Positions 1-8,173 of a stretch of 36,946 bases of DNA are shown here, piece after piece; positions within the stretch are counted from its first letter, which is position 1; each line of letters opens with the position of its first letter. Both the position numbers and the translations under genes were made by a program. The notes under the pieces are model-generated. The model saw nothing but the letters and a program-made list of their open reading frames with translations, had not been told where the DNA came from and made no database searches. The stretch comes from Alphaproteobacteria bacterium (GTDB lineage: Bacteria; Pseudomonadota; Alphaproteobacteria; UBA2136; UBA6156): positions 1-36,946 of the forward strand of contig JAIXUT010000090.1 in the NCBI GenBank assembly GCA_027483385.1, written 5' to 3'.

Positions 1-54
1 ACGGGGCAGGGGGTACGGGCCGCGGCTTAGCGTAAGTACCACGCGCTCTGCGCG

Positions 55-174
55 TGTCATCCTGAGCAACGCGAAGGACCCAGGTCTTTTTTTAAAATGT
101 GTGAGGGCTTCGTTGTAAGCAACATGCACGTACGAAATAGCACACCTGGGTCCTTCGCGTTGCTCAGGATGACA
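55..174. repeat. Long perfect inverted repeat (31-bp arms)
   Basis: Positions 55-85 and 144-174 are exact reverse complements, 31 bp each, separated by 58 bp. The arms begin TGTCATCCTGAGC. A transcript would form one very stable hairpin. The layout resembles REP/MITE-type non-autonomous palindromic repeats, of which the TCATCCTGAGC family is common between bacterial genes. No second copy was noticed in this window. There is no T-run after the distal arm, so it is not a standard terminator. Confidence 0.85.
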
Positions 175-244
175 GGAAAAGTTTAGGCCTAAAATGCCGA
201 AGGCCCGCGCGAGCAGGCCTTGGAAGAGTTGGGGTTGCATGCAA

Positions 245-574
245 TCAAGCAGCAGATTTCTTGGGAAGAAGAACACCACGGACAGTAGTAGGGGCGCCGC
301 TTTGATTCAGCATAACGCTGAAAACCACGCCTGAGCCATCTGCGAAGTTCACCTGATATCGGGCAAAGATAGGCTCTTCCTTGGGCAGCTGATACACTGT
401 GGCGATATCTTGATCATGCAAAGCACGACGGATCAAGGAAGCCATATGTTCAAGCTTTTCGTGTGGAGCAACGCCCACAACGCCGTGCAGGAAACCGATA
501 CACAAAGCTTCAGTGATTTGCCGGACAACTTCAACCTTGTTGTTATCCTCGGCATAGAAACGAACTTCCGTCAT
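245..574 (-). CDS. Small conserved-looking hypothetical protein
   Basis: The gene encodes 109 residues starting MTEVRFYAED. The start at 574 is chosen because AAGGA lies a few bases upstream, and the residues further upstream in the open frame look non-coding. The protein looks soluble: no signal peptide or membrane segment, a mixed alpha/beta pattern, a helical middle and a basic end (LLPKKSAA). It is divergent from the aconitase gene with about 190 bp between them. A TTGACA hexamer on the minus strand at 644-649 may be a -35 element, but a good -10 at normal spacing is not evident. I do not recognise a family and assign no function. Confidence 0.7.
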   Translation of the reverse strand: MTEVRFYAEDNNKVEVVRQITEALCIGFLHGVVGVAPHEKLEHMASLIRRALHDQDIATVYQLPKEEPIFARYQVNFADGSGVVFSVMLNQSGAPTTVRGVLLPKKSAA

Positions 575-764
575 GGTGATGTTCCTTGAGGTCTGAAGCG
601 CCCCGGGCTTTTCATAAAGAACTAAGTATACATTCATACCATTTGTCAACCCCAAAGCCACAGGTGGCACCCAAAGTGGGCGGCGGGTGGGCAGGGGCCT
701 TGGCAGCACAACCATTCTGGGCGTAGAGTTTTGGCATTGAATGCCTAACAAGAAAGAGAATTCT

Positions 765-3071
765 ATGGCCCCCGTACTCCAGTCTCCCAGCATTGAACTC
801 ACCCCTGCCCAGGTGCAGCAGGTCTTTGAAACCACTGCCAAAAACCTGGCTGTGGTACGGGGCCGCCTGAACCGGCCTTTAACCCTGGCCGAGAAAATTC
901 TGTACGGCCACCTGCATGATGCCGCCGGCGCCGACCTGACCCGCGGCGAAGCGTACGTGGAATTCCGCCCCGACCGTGTAATTTTGCAAGATGCCACCGC
1001 CCAAATGGCAATTCTGCAGTTCATGCAGGCGCAGAAGGACCACGCCGCGGTGCCCGTCACCATCCATTGCGACCACCTGATTCGCGCCTACCAAGGCAAG
1101 CGCGCCGACATGGCGGTGGCCGAAAGTGAAAATGCCGAGGTGTATCAGTTTTTAAGCGACGCCGGCCAGCGCTACGGCTTTGGTTTCTGGAAGCCGGGGG
1201 CGGGGATTATTCACCAAGTTGCTTTGGAACAATACGCCTTCCCAGGCCTGATGATGCTGGGCACCGACAGCCACACGCCCAATGCGGGTGGCCTTGGCGC
1301 CTTTGCCTGCGGGGTTGGCGGGGCTGACGCCGTGGATGTGATGGTGGGCCTGCCGTGGGAAGTGCTGCACCCCTTTATTGTGGGCGTGAAGCTTACGGGC
1401 AAACTGCAGGGCTGGGCGGCGCCGAAGGATGTGATTCAGAAGCTGCTGCACATTCTCACCTGCGAAGGCGGCACCAACCGCGTGATTGAATATTTTGGCG
1501 AAGGCTGTGCCAGCATCAGCGCCACCGGCAAGGCCACGATTTGCAACATGGGCGCGGAACTTGGCGCGACCACCAGCGTGTTTCCGTACGACAGCCGCAT
1601 GGATACCTATTTCAAGGTAACAGGGCGCGAGAACCTGCTGCCGCTGTTGCATCAGTACCAAGGCCAATTGGTGGCCGACCCTGAAACCGCCGCCACCCCC
1701 ACCAAGTACTACGACCTGGTGATTGAGATTAACTTAAGCGACTTGCAACCCAGCCTGGTGGGGCCTCACAGCCCCGATGCTTGGGCCAATGCCGCCGATA
1801 TGGCCGCCCACTTGGGCAGCGACGTGGTGAAAGGCCTGAACAAAGGCCAAGCCGCGCCTGCGAACCTGACCTATGCTTTGATTGGCAGCTGCACCAACAG
1901 CAGCTACGAAGATATGGGCCGCGTGGCCTTGCTCGCCGACCAGTTGCTGGAAAAGGGTGTGAAGCTGCAGTGCCCGCTGATGGTGACCCCTGGCAGCGAG
2001 CAGGTGCATGCCACCATCAAGCGCGATGGGATTATGGAAAAGCTGGAAAAGCTCGGTGCGATTGTGCTGGCCAATGCCTGCGGGCCGTGCATCGGCCAAT
2101 GGCAGCGCGACGATGTAAAAGAAGGCACGGTGAACAGCATTATTTCCAGCTACAACCGCAACTTCCCCAAGCGCAACGATGGCTTTGCCAGCACCTGCAG
2201 CTTCATTGCCAGCCCTGAAACGGTACTGGCTTACGCGGTGCTTGGGAGGTTGGACCTTGACCCGTTCAACACCCCCATCAAGGGGGCCGATGGCAAGGAG
2301 TTTAAGTTAAAGGCCCCAACCCCCGTGGCCGAAGTGCCCAGCCTTGGCTTTGTGCCCGATGAACACGGCTACGCCGCGCCGAAAGGCGGCAAACAAGCCG
2401 AAGTGAAAGTGAACCCCGCCAGCGACCGCTTGCAAATTTTAAGCCCCTTCGATGCCTGGAATGGCGCCGACTACACCGCCTTGCCGCTGCTCATGAAAGC
2501 CAAGGGCAAGTGCACCACCGACCATATCTCGCCCGCAGGCCCCTGGCTGAAGTACCGCGGGCACCTCGATAACATTAGCAACAACATGTACCTGGGCGTG
2601 GTGAATGCCTTCAGTGGCAGTGCGGGGAAAGTGACCGTGAACGGGGCCGAAGTTACCCCCGCCGACAAGGCCCGTGCCCTGAAAGCCAAGGGGATTGGCT
2701 GGGTGTTCGTGGGCGACCAAAACGTGGGTGAAGGGAGTTCCCGCGAGCACGCGGCCATGTGCCCGCGCTGGCTGGGGTGCCGCGTGGTCATCACGCGCAG
2801 CTTTGCCCGGATTCACCAGAGCAACCTGAAAAAGCAGGGTATTTTACCGCTTACCTTCGCCAACGGTGCCGACTACGACCTGTTGGAAGAGGCCGATACC
2901 TTTACTTTCCACGAACTCGCCAAAATTGCTCCCGGCAAGCCCCTGCAATGCACGGTGCAGCATGCCGATGGCAGCAACGTCAAAATCACGCTCAACCACA
3001 CCCTGAACGCCGAGCAGATTGCTTGGTTTAAGGCGGGGAGTGCGTTGAATGCGCTGAAGAACGCGGCTTAA
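765..3071 (+). CDS. acn: Aconitate hydratase, mitochondrial-type
   Basis: Aconitase interconverts citrate and isocitrate through cis-aconitate in the TCA cycle, using a [4Fe-4S] cluster in the cytoplasm. The 768-residue product has the full architecture: the GTDSHTPN substrate-binding region, the cluster cysteines in GSCTNSSYEDM (C376) and ANACGPCIGQW (C439, C442), and the swivelling C-terminal domain with GEGSSREHAA (about 655-664). Length and motif wording (GATTSVFPYD, CTTDHISPAGPW) match the ACO2-like group rather than the roughly 890-residue AcnA/IRP group usual in alphaproteobacteria. Start 765 follows AGAAAGAGAA; an in-frame ATG at 741 would add eight residues and has no better ribosome site. 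It is a single gene with no operon partner visible. Confidence 0.96.
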   Translation: MAPVLQSPSIELTPAQVQQVFETTAKNLAVVRGRLNRPLTLAEKILYGHLHDAAGADLTRGEAYVEFRPDRVILQDATAQMAILQFMQAQKDHAAVPVTIHCDHLIRAYQGKRADMAVAESENAEVYQFLSDAGQRYGFGFWKPGAGIIHQVALEQYAFPGLMMLGTDSHTPNAGGLGAFACGVGGADAVDVMVGLPWEVLHPFIVGVKLTGKLQGWAAPKDVIQKLLHILTCEGGTNRVIEYFGEGCASISATGKATICNMGAELGATTSVFPYDSRMDTYFKVTGRENLLPLLHQYQGQLVADPETAATPTKYYDLVIEINLSDLQPSLVGPHSPDAWANAADMAAHLGSDVVKGLNKGQAAPANLTYALIGSCTNSSYEDMGRVALLADQLLEKGVKLQCPLMVTPGSEQVHATIKRDGIMEKLEKLGAIVLANACGPCIGQWQRDDVKEGTVNSIISSYNRNFPKRNDGFASTCSFIASPETVLAYAVLGRLDLDPFNTPIKGADGKEFKLKAPTPVAEVPSLGFVPDEHGYAAPKGGKQAEVKVNPASDRLQILSPFDAWNGADYTALPLLMKAKGKCTTDHISPAGPWLKYRGHLDNISNNMYLGVVNAFSGSAGKVTVNGAEVTPADKARALKAKGIGWVFVGDQNVGEGSSREHAAMCPRWLGCRVVITRSFARIHQSNLKKQGILPLTFANGADYDLLEEADTFTFHELAKIAPGKPLQCTVQHADGSNVKITLNHTLNAEQIAWFKAGSALNALKNAA

Positions 3072-3173
3072 AAATCTTGGCGGAATTGGTCTTCTCGGCT
3101 AGATTGAAAGGGTAATAAACGCTTTTTCCCTAGCCTTCCACGTAGTGGGTCAGGCCAACTCTGGAGTGTGACG

Positions 3174-3539
3174 ATGACAACGCTTTCGCGGCGGAGTATC
3201 CTACTTGGAACAACGGCAGTGCTTGTCGCAACAAAACTGACGCAGCCTTTGGCTGCGGCCCAACTGCCAATCTACGATGGTTATGGTTGGGGTGCCTTGA
3301 GTGCAGTTGAAAATGGTGAAATCAATCCCTTGCAGGTGAGGTTCATTCATTTTCGCTCGGTGCTGATGTCGGCTGTGAAGCTGCTCAGCTGCAACAGCTA
3401 CATCTTCGATGGACGAAACACGCCTGTTCACAATTACCAAGGGCGCGATATGTTTAATTGGCTGGAGGCTTCGGGCAGCTTGGTTTTCACTCGTGAACAG
3501 CCCGACCCGAACCAACCGATGTGGGTTCGTGTGGCTTAA
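3174..3539 (+). CDS. Small exported protein with Tat-like signal, unknown function
   Basis: This 121-residue protein opens with MTTLSRRSILLGTTAVLVAT, a twin-arginine n-region (SRRSILLG) followed by a hydrophobic stretch and an AAA-type cleavage region near residue 28-30. It is therefore probably exported by the Tat pathway. The mature part of about 90 residues has one cysteine and no recognised domain. ATG 3174 is preferred over GTG 3168 because GGAG at 3163-3166 is correctly spaced only for 3174. A terminator follows, so it appears monocistronic. Small Tat substrates often carry a cofactor or travel with a partner, but nothing here shows either. Confidence 0.72.
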   Translation: MTTLSRRSILLGTTAVLVATKLTQPLAAAQLPIYDGYGWGALSAVENGEINPLQVRFIHFRSVLMSAVKLLSCNSYIFDGRNTPVHNYQGRDMFNWLEASGSLVFTREQPDPNQPMWVRVA

Positions 3540-3572
3540 CAGGCTAGCCGGCCTGTTGATGAAAATTCCCTT

Positions 3573-3600
3573 CGCACCAGTCTGGTGCGGAGGTTTTTTT
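3573..3600 (+). terminator. Rho-independent terminator after the Tat-signal gene
   Basis: A 7-bp stem (CGCACCA / TGGTGCG) with a 3-base loop is followed by GAGG and seven T residues, 34 bp after the stop codon. Confidence 0.85.
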
Positions 3601-3736
3601 ATGACAAACAAATAAATCTCTCCGCCACCCGAACTTGGCTTTGGCCAAGCGCGGGTTTCATCGCGCTGCCCGCTAACTTTTCATGGGGCCATGCCCCCTG
3701 CACCCCCCTTAGGGTTATTCACCTGAGGTGAAATAG
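3601..3736. other. Intergenic region with small hairpins, no gene seen
   Basis: The stretch between the terminator and the tRNA region has several short inverted repeats (for example CTTGGC-TTTG-GCCAAG and GGGG-CCAT-GCCCC). I see no convincing start codon plus ribosome site, and no T-tract. Confidence 0.5.
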
Positions 3737-3833
3737 TGCCCATGGTCAGATTCGAACGGGCGCTGTAAGGATGTTGCGCCACCGGCGCACAACTGAAATT
3801 TTGTCCTCTTTCTCTGATAAGGAAGAATTGCTC
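3737..3833 (-). pseudogene. Degenerate copy of the neighbouring tRNA
   Basis: This segment repeats blocks of the tRNA at 3846-3921: the 3' acceptor plus part of the T arm (3736-3750), TCGAAC, CTGTAAGGAT (3764-3773ff) and GTCCTCTTTCTCTG (3803-3816). The copy has lost the 5' acceptor strand, the D-loop GG and T-stem pairing, and its 3' end reads CTA instead of CCA. About 24 bases that can form a GCGCC/GGCGC hairpin (about 3773-3797) interrupt the anticodon loop. It is most simply a decayed tandem duplicate. Confidence 0.75.
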
Positions 3834-3845
3834 GCAAGCAGAGAA

Positions 3846-3921
3846 TGGTGCCCATGGTCAGACTCGAACTGACACTGTAAGGATTTTAAGTCCTCTTTCT
3901 CTGCCATTGGAATACATGGGC
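3846..3921 (-). tRNA. tRNA with UAA anticodon, short variable loop (Leu by anticodon)
   Basis: The minus strand gives a complete cloverleaf of 76 nt including an encoded CCA. The acceptor GCCCATG/CATGGGC is perfect over 7 bp with A73. T8 A9 are present, and the D arm (stem TTC/GAA) has a loop containing GG. The anticodon stem GAGGA/TCCTT carries loop CTTAAAA, so the anticodon is UAA. The T arm is GTCAG-TTCGAGT-CTGAC. The variable loop is only 5 nt (ACAGT), whereas bacterial tRNA-Leu is normally class II with a long variable arm, as in tRNA-Leu(CAG) at 24080-24164. A73 fits leucine; the arm does not. Charging identity is uncertain. Confidence 0.85.
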
Positions 3922-4082
3922 GCCGAGGTGCTTTTAGCCGAAGTTAGGGGTGTCGTCTAGCGTGGCTTACCGGTTCATTGGCGCTGGCTACTTTTTAAGC
4001 ATGGGCCAACGGCTTTTCGTGAGGGTTTGTGTGGCCTTTGGGCGGGCCTTATGTTAAGTTTTGCCCGTTAAGGGAGATAACC

Positions 4083-6716
4083 ATGGCCACCGATTCCGGA
4101 AACCCACTGCTGAGCCTTTCCGTGCAGCCCATCACCATTGAAGCGGAAATGCGCAAGAGCTACCTCGATTACGCCATGAGCGTGATTGTGAGCCGCGCCT
4201 TGCCCGACGTGCGCGACGGCCTGAAGCCCGTCCACCGCCGGATTTTGTACGCCCAAAGCCTGATGGGCAACGAGTGGAACCGTAAGTATTTAAAGTCGGC
4301 CCGCGTGGTCGGGGATGTGATGGGTAAATTTCACCCCCACGGGGATAGCGCCATTTACGACGCCATGGCGCGGATGGCCCAGCCCTTTAGCCTGCGCCTG
4401 ATGCTCGAAGACGGCCAAGGGAACTTCGGCAGCATGGACGGCGATAGCCCAGCCGCCATGCGTTATACCGAAATTCGGCTTTCCAAAGCGGGCAGCGCGA
4501 TGCTGGCCGATATTGAAGAAGATACCGTCGACTTCCAGCCCAACTACGATGGTAGCGAAATCGAGCCCCGCGTGCTGCCGACCCGCATCCCCAACGTATT
4601 GGTAAATGGTGCGGGCGGGATTGCGGTGGGGATGGCGACCAACATTCCGCCCCACAACCTGGGCGAAGTGATTGACGCCTGCCTGCATCTGCTGAAAAAC
4701 CCCACCGCCACCACCGAAGACCTGAACCAGTTCGTGCTGGGGCCGGATTTCCCCACGGGCGGGATGATTGTGGGCCGTGGCCCGATTTTAAGCGGCAACG
4801 CGATTGGCCGCGGCAGCCTGGTGTTGCGCGGTAAAGTCCAGATTAAAGACCCAGACACCAAGCCGGTGCTGATTATCAGCGAAATTCCGTACCAGGTGAA
4901 CAAGGCCACGTTGGTGGAAAATATCGCCGCCTTGGTGAAGGATAAGGTGATTGAAGATATTTCGGAAGTCCGGGATGAATCGGACCGTTTTGGCGTGCGG
5001 GTGGTGATTGAATTGAAGCGCAACGCCAACGCCGACGTGGTGTTGAACCAGCTGTACAAGCACACCAGCCTGCAAACGGGCTTCAGTTACAACATGGTGG
5101 TGCTGGATGGCGGCCTGCCCAAGTTGTGCGGGATTGGCGAAATCCTGCGCGCCTTCTTGGCCCACCGCGAAGAGGTGGTGACCCGTCGTACCACCTTCCG
5201 CCTGAGCAAAGCCCGCGACCGCGCGCATATATTGGTGGGGCTTGGGGTTGCGGTGGCGAACATTGATGCGGTGATTAAAATTATCCGTAATGCGCCCGAT
5301 GCGGCCACCGCCAAGGAACTTCTCATCGCCACGCCGTGGGCGGCCGAAGCCGTGGCGCCGCTGCTGGCGTTGTTGGGGGAAGGGGTTAAGACCGCCGCCT
5401 ACCAGCTTTCCCCCGTGCAGGCGCAAGCGATTTTAGACTTGCGTTTGCAACGCCTGACCGGCCTTGAGCGCGAGAAAATTTTGAACGAAGCTGCCGAAAT
5501 TGCCGAAACCATTCGGGGGCTGCTGGCAATTCTGGCCGACCGCGCGATTTTGGTGAACGTGATGACCGAAGAGCTGATTGAGGTAAAGGAACAGTTCGCC
5601 ACCCCGCGCATGACCGAGATTATTGACGGTGGTGCGGATATGGATATGGAAGACCTGATTCCGCCCGAAGATGTGGTGGTGACCATTTCTTCCGATGGCT
5701 ACGTCAAGCGGATGCCGCTGTCGGCGTTCCGCGCCCAGCGCCGTGGTGGCAAGGGCAAGGGCGGTGCAAACCTGCGCGAAAATGAGGAAATGGCCAGCCT
5801 GTTTGTGGCCAATACCCACAGCCCGATTTTATGCTTCACCAACCTTGGCAATGTATTTAAGTTAAAGGGCTATATGCTGCCGCAAGCCAATGCCACCAGC
5901 CGCGGTAAGGCGTTCATTAACCTGCTGAAGCTGGAGCAGGGCGAACAGGTGGCTGCCGTGGTACCTGTGCCCCGCGATGAAGCGCTGTGGCCGCAGCACT
6001 TCCTGGTGTTCGCCACGCAAAAAGGCGTAATTCGGAAAACGCCTTTAACCGCCTACGCCAACGTGCGCCAAACGGGCATTTACGGCATGGGCCTGACCGA
6101 TGGCGACCGATTGCTGGCCGTACACCTATTGGATAGCGCCAAGGCGGGCACCAGTGTGATCATGAGCAGCCAAAACGGCCAGGCCGTCCGCTTCAGCGCC
6201 GCTGAAGACGAACTGCGCCCCGTGGCCAGCCGCACCAGTACGGGCGTACGCGGGATGAACCTGAAGCCCAAAGATACCGTGATGGCCATGCACCTGATTG
6301 AGCCGCATCATACCCATATCTTAACAGTCACCGCCAACGGCTACGGCAAGTTAACCCCGCAGGCCGACTACCCCGAAAAGGGCCGTGGCACCATGGGCGT
6401 CATTAGCATCCAAACCACCATGCGGAACGGTGGCGTTGTCTGTGCCGTACCCGTGACAATGGAAGGAGAGCTCAGCGATGAAATTATGATCGCCACCGCC
6501 GACGGCCAGATGATCCGGATGCGTATCCCGGATATTTCCATCATGGGCCGTAATACCCAGGGCGTACGGTTGTTTAGCATCGACAGCACCAAGGTAAAGC
6601 TGGTCACGGCGCTGCCTGCCCACATGCTGCATGGCGACGACGAAGCCGAGGCCGACGAGGTATTGCCCGTGAATGAAGAAATGCCGTTGGCGGCAGAACC
6701 GTTGCCAGAGGCATAA
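4083..6716 (+). CDS. gyrA: DNA gyrase subunit A
   Basis: GyrA is the DNA breakage-reunion subunit of gyrase, which works with GyrB to introduce negative supercoils. The 877-residue product has the N-terminal winged-helix/tower region with catalytic tyrosine Y128 in AMRYTEIRL and a beta-pinwheel C-terminal domain. The GyrA box QRRGGKG (near residue 560) separates gyrase from ParC. The quinolone region reads [10 protein letters not shown], with S89 and D93 equivalent to E. coli S83 and D87, so it is of the wild-type susceptible form. Start 4083 follows AGGGAG at good spacing. The tail is acidic ([15 protein letters not shown]). A strong terminator follows and the gene looks monocistronic. Confidence 0.98.
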   Translation: MATDSGNPLLSLSVQPITIEAEMRKSYLDYAMSVIVSRALPDVRDGLKPVHRRILYAQSLMGNEWNRKYLKSARVVGDVMGKFHPHGDSAIYDAMARMAQPFSLRLMLEDGQGNFGSMDGDSPAAMRYTEIRLSKAGSAMLADIEEDTVDFQPNYDGSEIEPRVLPTRIPNVLVNGAGGIAVGMATNIPPHNLGEVIDACLHLLKNPTATTEDLNQFVLGPDFPTGGMIVGRGPILSGNAIGRGSLVLRGKVQIKDPDTKPVLIISEIPYQVNKATLVENIAALVKDKVIEDISEVRDESDRFGVRVVIELKRNANADVVLNQLYKHTSLQTGFSYNMVVLDGGLPKLCGIGEILRAFLAHREEVVTRRTTFRLSKARDRAHILVGLGVAVANIDAVIKIIRNAPDAATAKELLIATPWAAEAVAPLLALLGEGVKTAAYQLSPVQAQAILDLRLQRLTGLEREKILNEAAEIAETIRGLLAILADRAILVNVMTEELIEVKEQFATPRMTEIIDGGADMDMEDLIPPEDVVVTISSDGYVKRMPLSAFRAQRRGGKGKGGANLRENEEMASLFVANTHSPILCFTNLGNVFKLKGYMLPQANATSRGKAFINLLKLEQGEQVAAVVPVPRDEALWPQHFLVFATQKGVIRKTPLTAYANVRQTGIYGMGLTDGDRLLAVHLLDSAKAGTSVIMSSQNGQAVRFSAAEDELRPVASRTSTGVRGMNLKPKDTVMAMHLIEPHHTHILTVTANGYGKLTPQADYPEKGRGTMGVISIQTTMRNGGVVCAVPVTMEGELSDEIMIATADGQMIRMRIPDISIMGRNTQGVRLFSIDSTKVKLVTALPAHMLHGDDEAEADEVLPVNEEMPLAAEPLPEA

Positions 6717-6733
6717 GCAGAGGGCAAAAAATT

Positions 6734-6762
6734 GCCCCTGGGATGAACCCAGGGGCGTTTTC
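6734..6762 (+). terminator. gyrA terminator
   Basis: A 9-bp perfect stem GCCCCTGGG / CCCAGGGGC with a 5-base loop is followed by GTTTTCGTT, 17 bp after the gyrA stop. Confidence 0.85.
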
Positions 6763-6786
6763 GTTGCGAGGCTATAGAGACAAGAG

Positions 6787-7041
6787 TCACTCTTCCGTCT
6801 CGTGGGCCTTCTTGTAGTAAGCGAGAGCCTTCGCCCGCTCCTGCTCCAGTTGCCTGTAGCCCTCCCGCAAAGAAGGGTAGCAGGTGATGACGCAGGCGAG
6901 GGTGATGCCGACCACGCCGAGGGAGAGGAAGGCTGAGACCCAGAAGCCGATGGTGTTGGGCACCATCTTCACGCCGAGCTGCAGCAGCATCAGGAACGCA
7001 ATGCCACCAAGAGCCAGGGCCGCACTGCGCAGAACGATCAT
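6787..7041 (-). CDS. Small two-span membrane protein, unknown
   Basis: The 84-residue protein has two hydrophobic segments (about residues 3-26 and 31-54) and a charged helical C-terminus rich in Glu, Lys and Tyr (QLEQERAKALAYYKKAHETEE). It lies 24 bp downstream of the 284-residue membrane protein gene on the same strand and is probably cotranscribed with it. I do not recognise a family. The two proteins may form one membrane assembly, but that is inference from proximity only. Confidence 0.65.
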   Translation of the reverse strand: MIVLRSAALALGGIAFLMLLQLGVKMVPNTIGFWVSAFLSLGVVGITLACVITCYPSLREGYRQLEQERAKALAYYKKAHETEE

Positions 7042-7065
7042 TCGCGCAGGCTCGGTGAGGAGTTT

Positions 7066-7920
7066 CTAAGCCGATTCGTTAAGGTCGTAGGTGTAGACAG
7101 GCATTTGATCATGCTGCCGCTTAGCCTCCAATCTTGCCCGCTTGACATGCGTCGTCATCAAATACTGCAACCCCGCGATGGGAGCCGCAAAAATAACGAG
7201 CATGAGAACCAAGCTTTCATAGAACGCATCTGGGCGATCGACCGCCAGTGCGAATACCTGCTTCAGGATTGGCGCCGTCAACATATAGGTCACCCCAGTG
7301 AAAAGGTGTACGAGAAAGATTGTCGCCATCACGCAAGGAATTGCCCATGTGAACATGAACGACGTGAACTCTTTCCAATCGTCACCCTTCCAGTGGGTGG
7401 CTTTCCACCAGCAGATGATGCGGGCTACGACCCACACCACACCGATGAGTACCAGCAGCCATTCAGCTGCGACGATCGCCCCATAAACTCCCGATGCCGG
7501 GAAGTGAGTGGAGGTGGTGCCGTCGCAGAGTTTCGACTTGACATCCTTGCCTTCAACCGAATTCGTCACTTCTCGGCAAGCAGTGATTGTGAACTCCAGC
7601 ACTCCTGGCAACAGCCGTTGGGTGAGGGCGTAGGCTCCGTTGGCTGTTGCGACTGCGGTATTCCAAATGAGGACCACCGTAGCGCCGATGAAGGCAATCA
7701 CTTGGCCGAGGTGGAGAAAACCAATCACTGCCCAGAAGACCGTGTTGATAGCGCGCCAGATGGCCCCACCGAACTGGAGGAAGAACGCGACGACGGCGAT
7801 AATGGCCAGCAGAACACCAGCGACCATACCGTACATCCGGCTGTAAGAAATCATGCACGAGCGGAAAAGGCTCATGAAGGGGAGGGTTTGGGCTTCGAGG
7901 ATTGAAGGTTTTTCGGCCAT
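7066..7920 (-). CDS. Polytopic membrane protein, unknown
   Basis: This 284-residue protein has about five transmembrane segments (near residues 31-51, 61-86, 145-171, 187-213 and 234-256). A polar loop (about 115-143) carries two cysteines, C115 and C132. The basic C-terminus (VKRARLEAKRQHDQ) suggests a cytoplasmic end. The start has AAAGGTAG upstream. A promoter is recognisable at 8006-8034. It is the first gene of a two-gene operon with 6787-7041. No motif identifies a transporter or secretion family. The frame on the opposite strand over the same DNA lacks a ribosome site and looks like a shadow. Confidence 0.75.
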   Translation of the reverse strand: MAEKPSILEAQTLPFMSLFRSCMISYSRMYGMVAGVLLAIIAVVAFFLQFGGAIWRAINTVFWAVIGFLHLGQVIAFIGATVVLIWNTAVATANGAYALTQRLLPGVLEFTITACREVTNSVEGKDVKSKLCDGTTSTHFPASGVYGAIVAAEWLLVLIGVVWVVARIICWWKATHWKGDDWKEFTSFMFTWAIPCVMATIFLVHLFTGVTYMLTAPILKQVFALAVDRPDAFYESLVLMLVIFAAPIAGLQYLMTTHVKRARLEAKRQHDQMPVYTYDLNESA

Positions 7921-8005
7921 GACTGGCTACCTTTCAGTGTGAGGGGGCGAACGCCCTTGTGTGGAAAGAAAGTAGTAAAGTGCAGCGACGCAAGGTCTGA
8001 ACCAG

Positions 8006-8034
8006 TTAATACATAGTGTATTCAATTATGTCAA
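8006..8034 (-). promoter_or_regulatory. Sigma-70-like promoter of the membrane-protein operon
   Basis: On the minus strand a perfect TTGACA (8029-8034) is separated by 17 bp from TATTAA (8006-8011). The start codon is 86 bp further on. Confidence 0.6.
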
Positions 8035-8052
8035 GACTAAGATAATGAAAAC

Positions 8053-8081
8053 TTGACATATCGACCAATTCTCCCCTAAAG
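8053..8081 (+). promoter_or_regulatory. Possible rplY promoter
   Basis: A perfect TTGACA at 8053-8058 faces rplY, with CTAAAG (8076-8081) 17 bp downstream as a poor -10 candidate. This predicts a leader of roughly 85 nt. The divergent promoter at 8006-8034 is 19 bp away, so both could share control. Confidence 0.4.
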
Positions 8082-8173
8082 CCCCTCTATGCCTTCAAGG
8101 TTGCGGGCAACGGGTGGTTGGGCATGGGGCCCAATTGGCCGGATAAGCAGCCATTATATAAGGGAATAGTCTC

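Noticed and set aside
3773-3797. Insert in the tRNA copy as a true tRNA intron
   Set aside because: Removing it does not restore a cloverleaf because the 5' acceptor, D-loop and T-stem are also damaged.
7105-7905. 266-codon open frame on the plus strand
   Set aside because: It lies antisense to the membrane protein gene at 7066-7920, which has a ribosome site, promoter and clear membrane spans. The plus-strand product has no family-like features.
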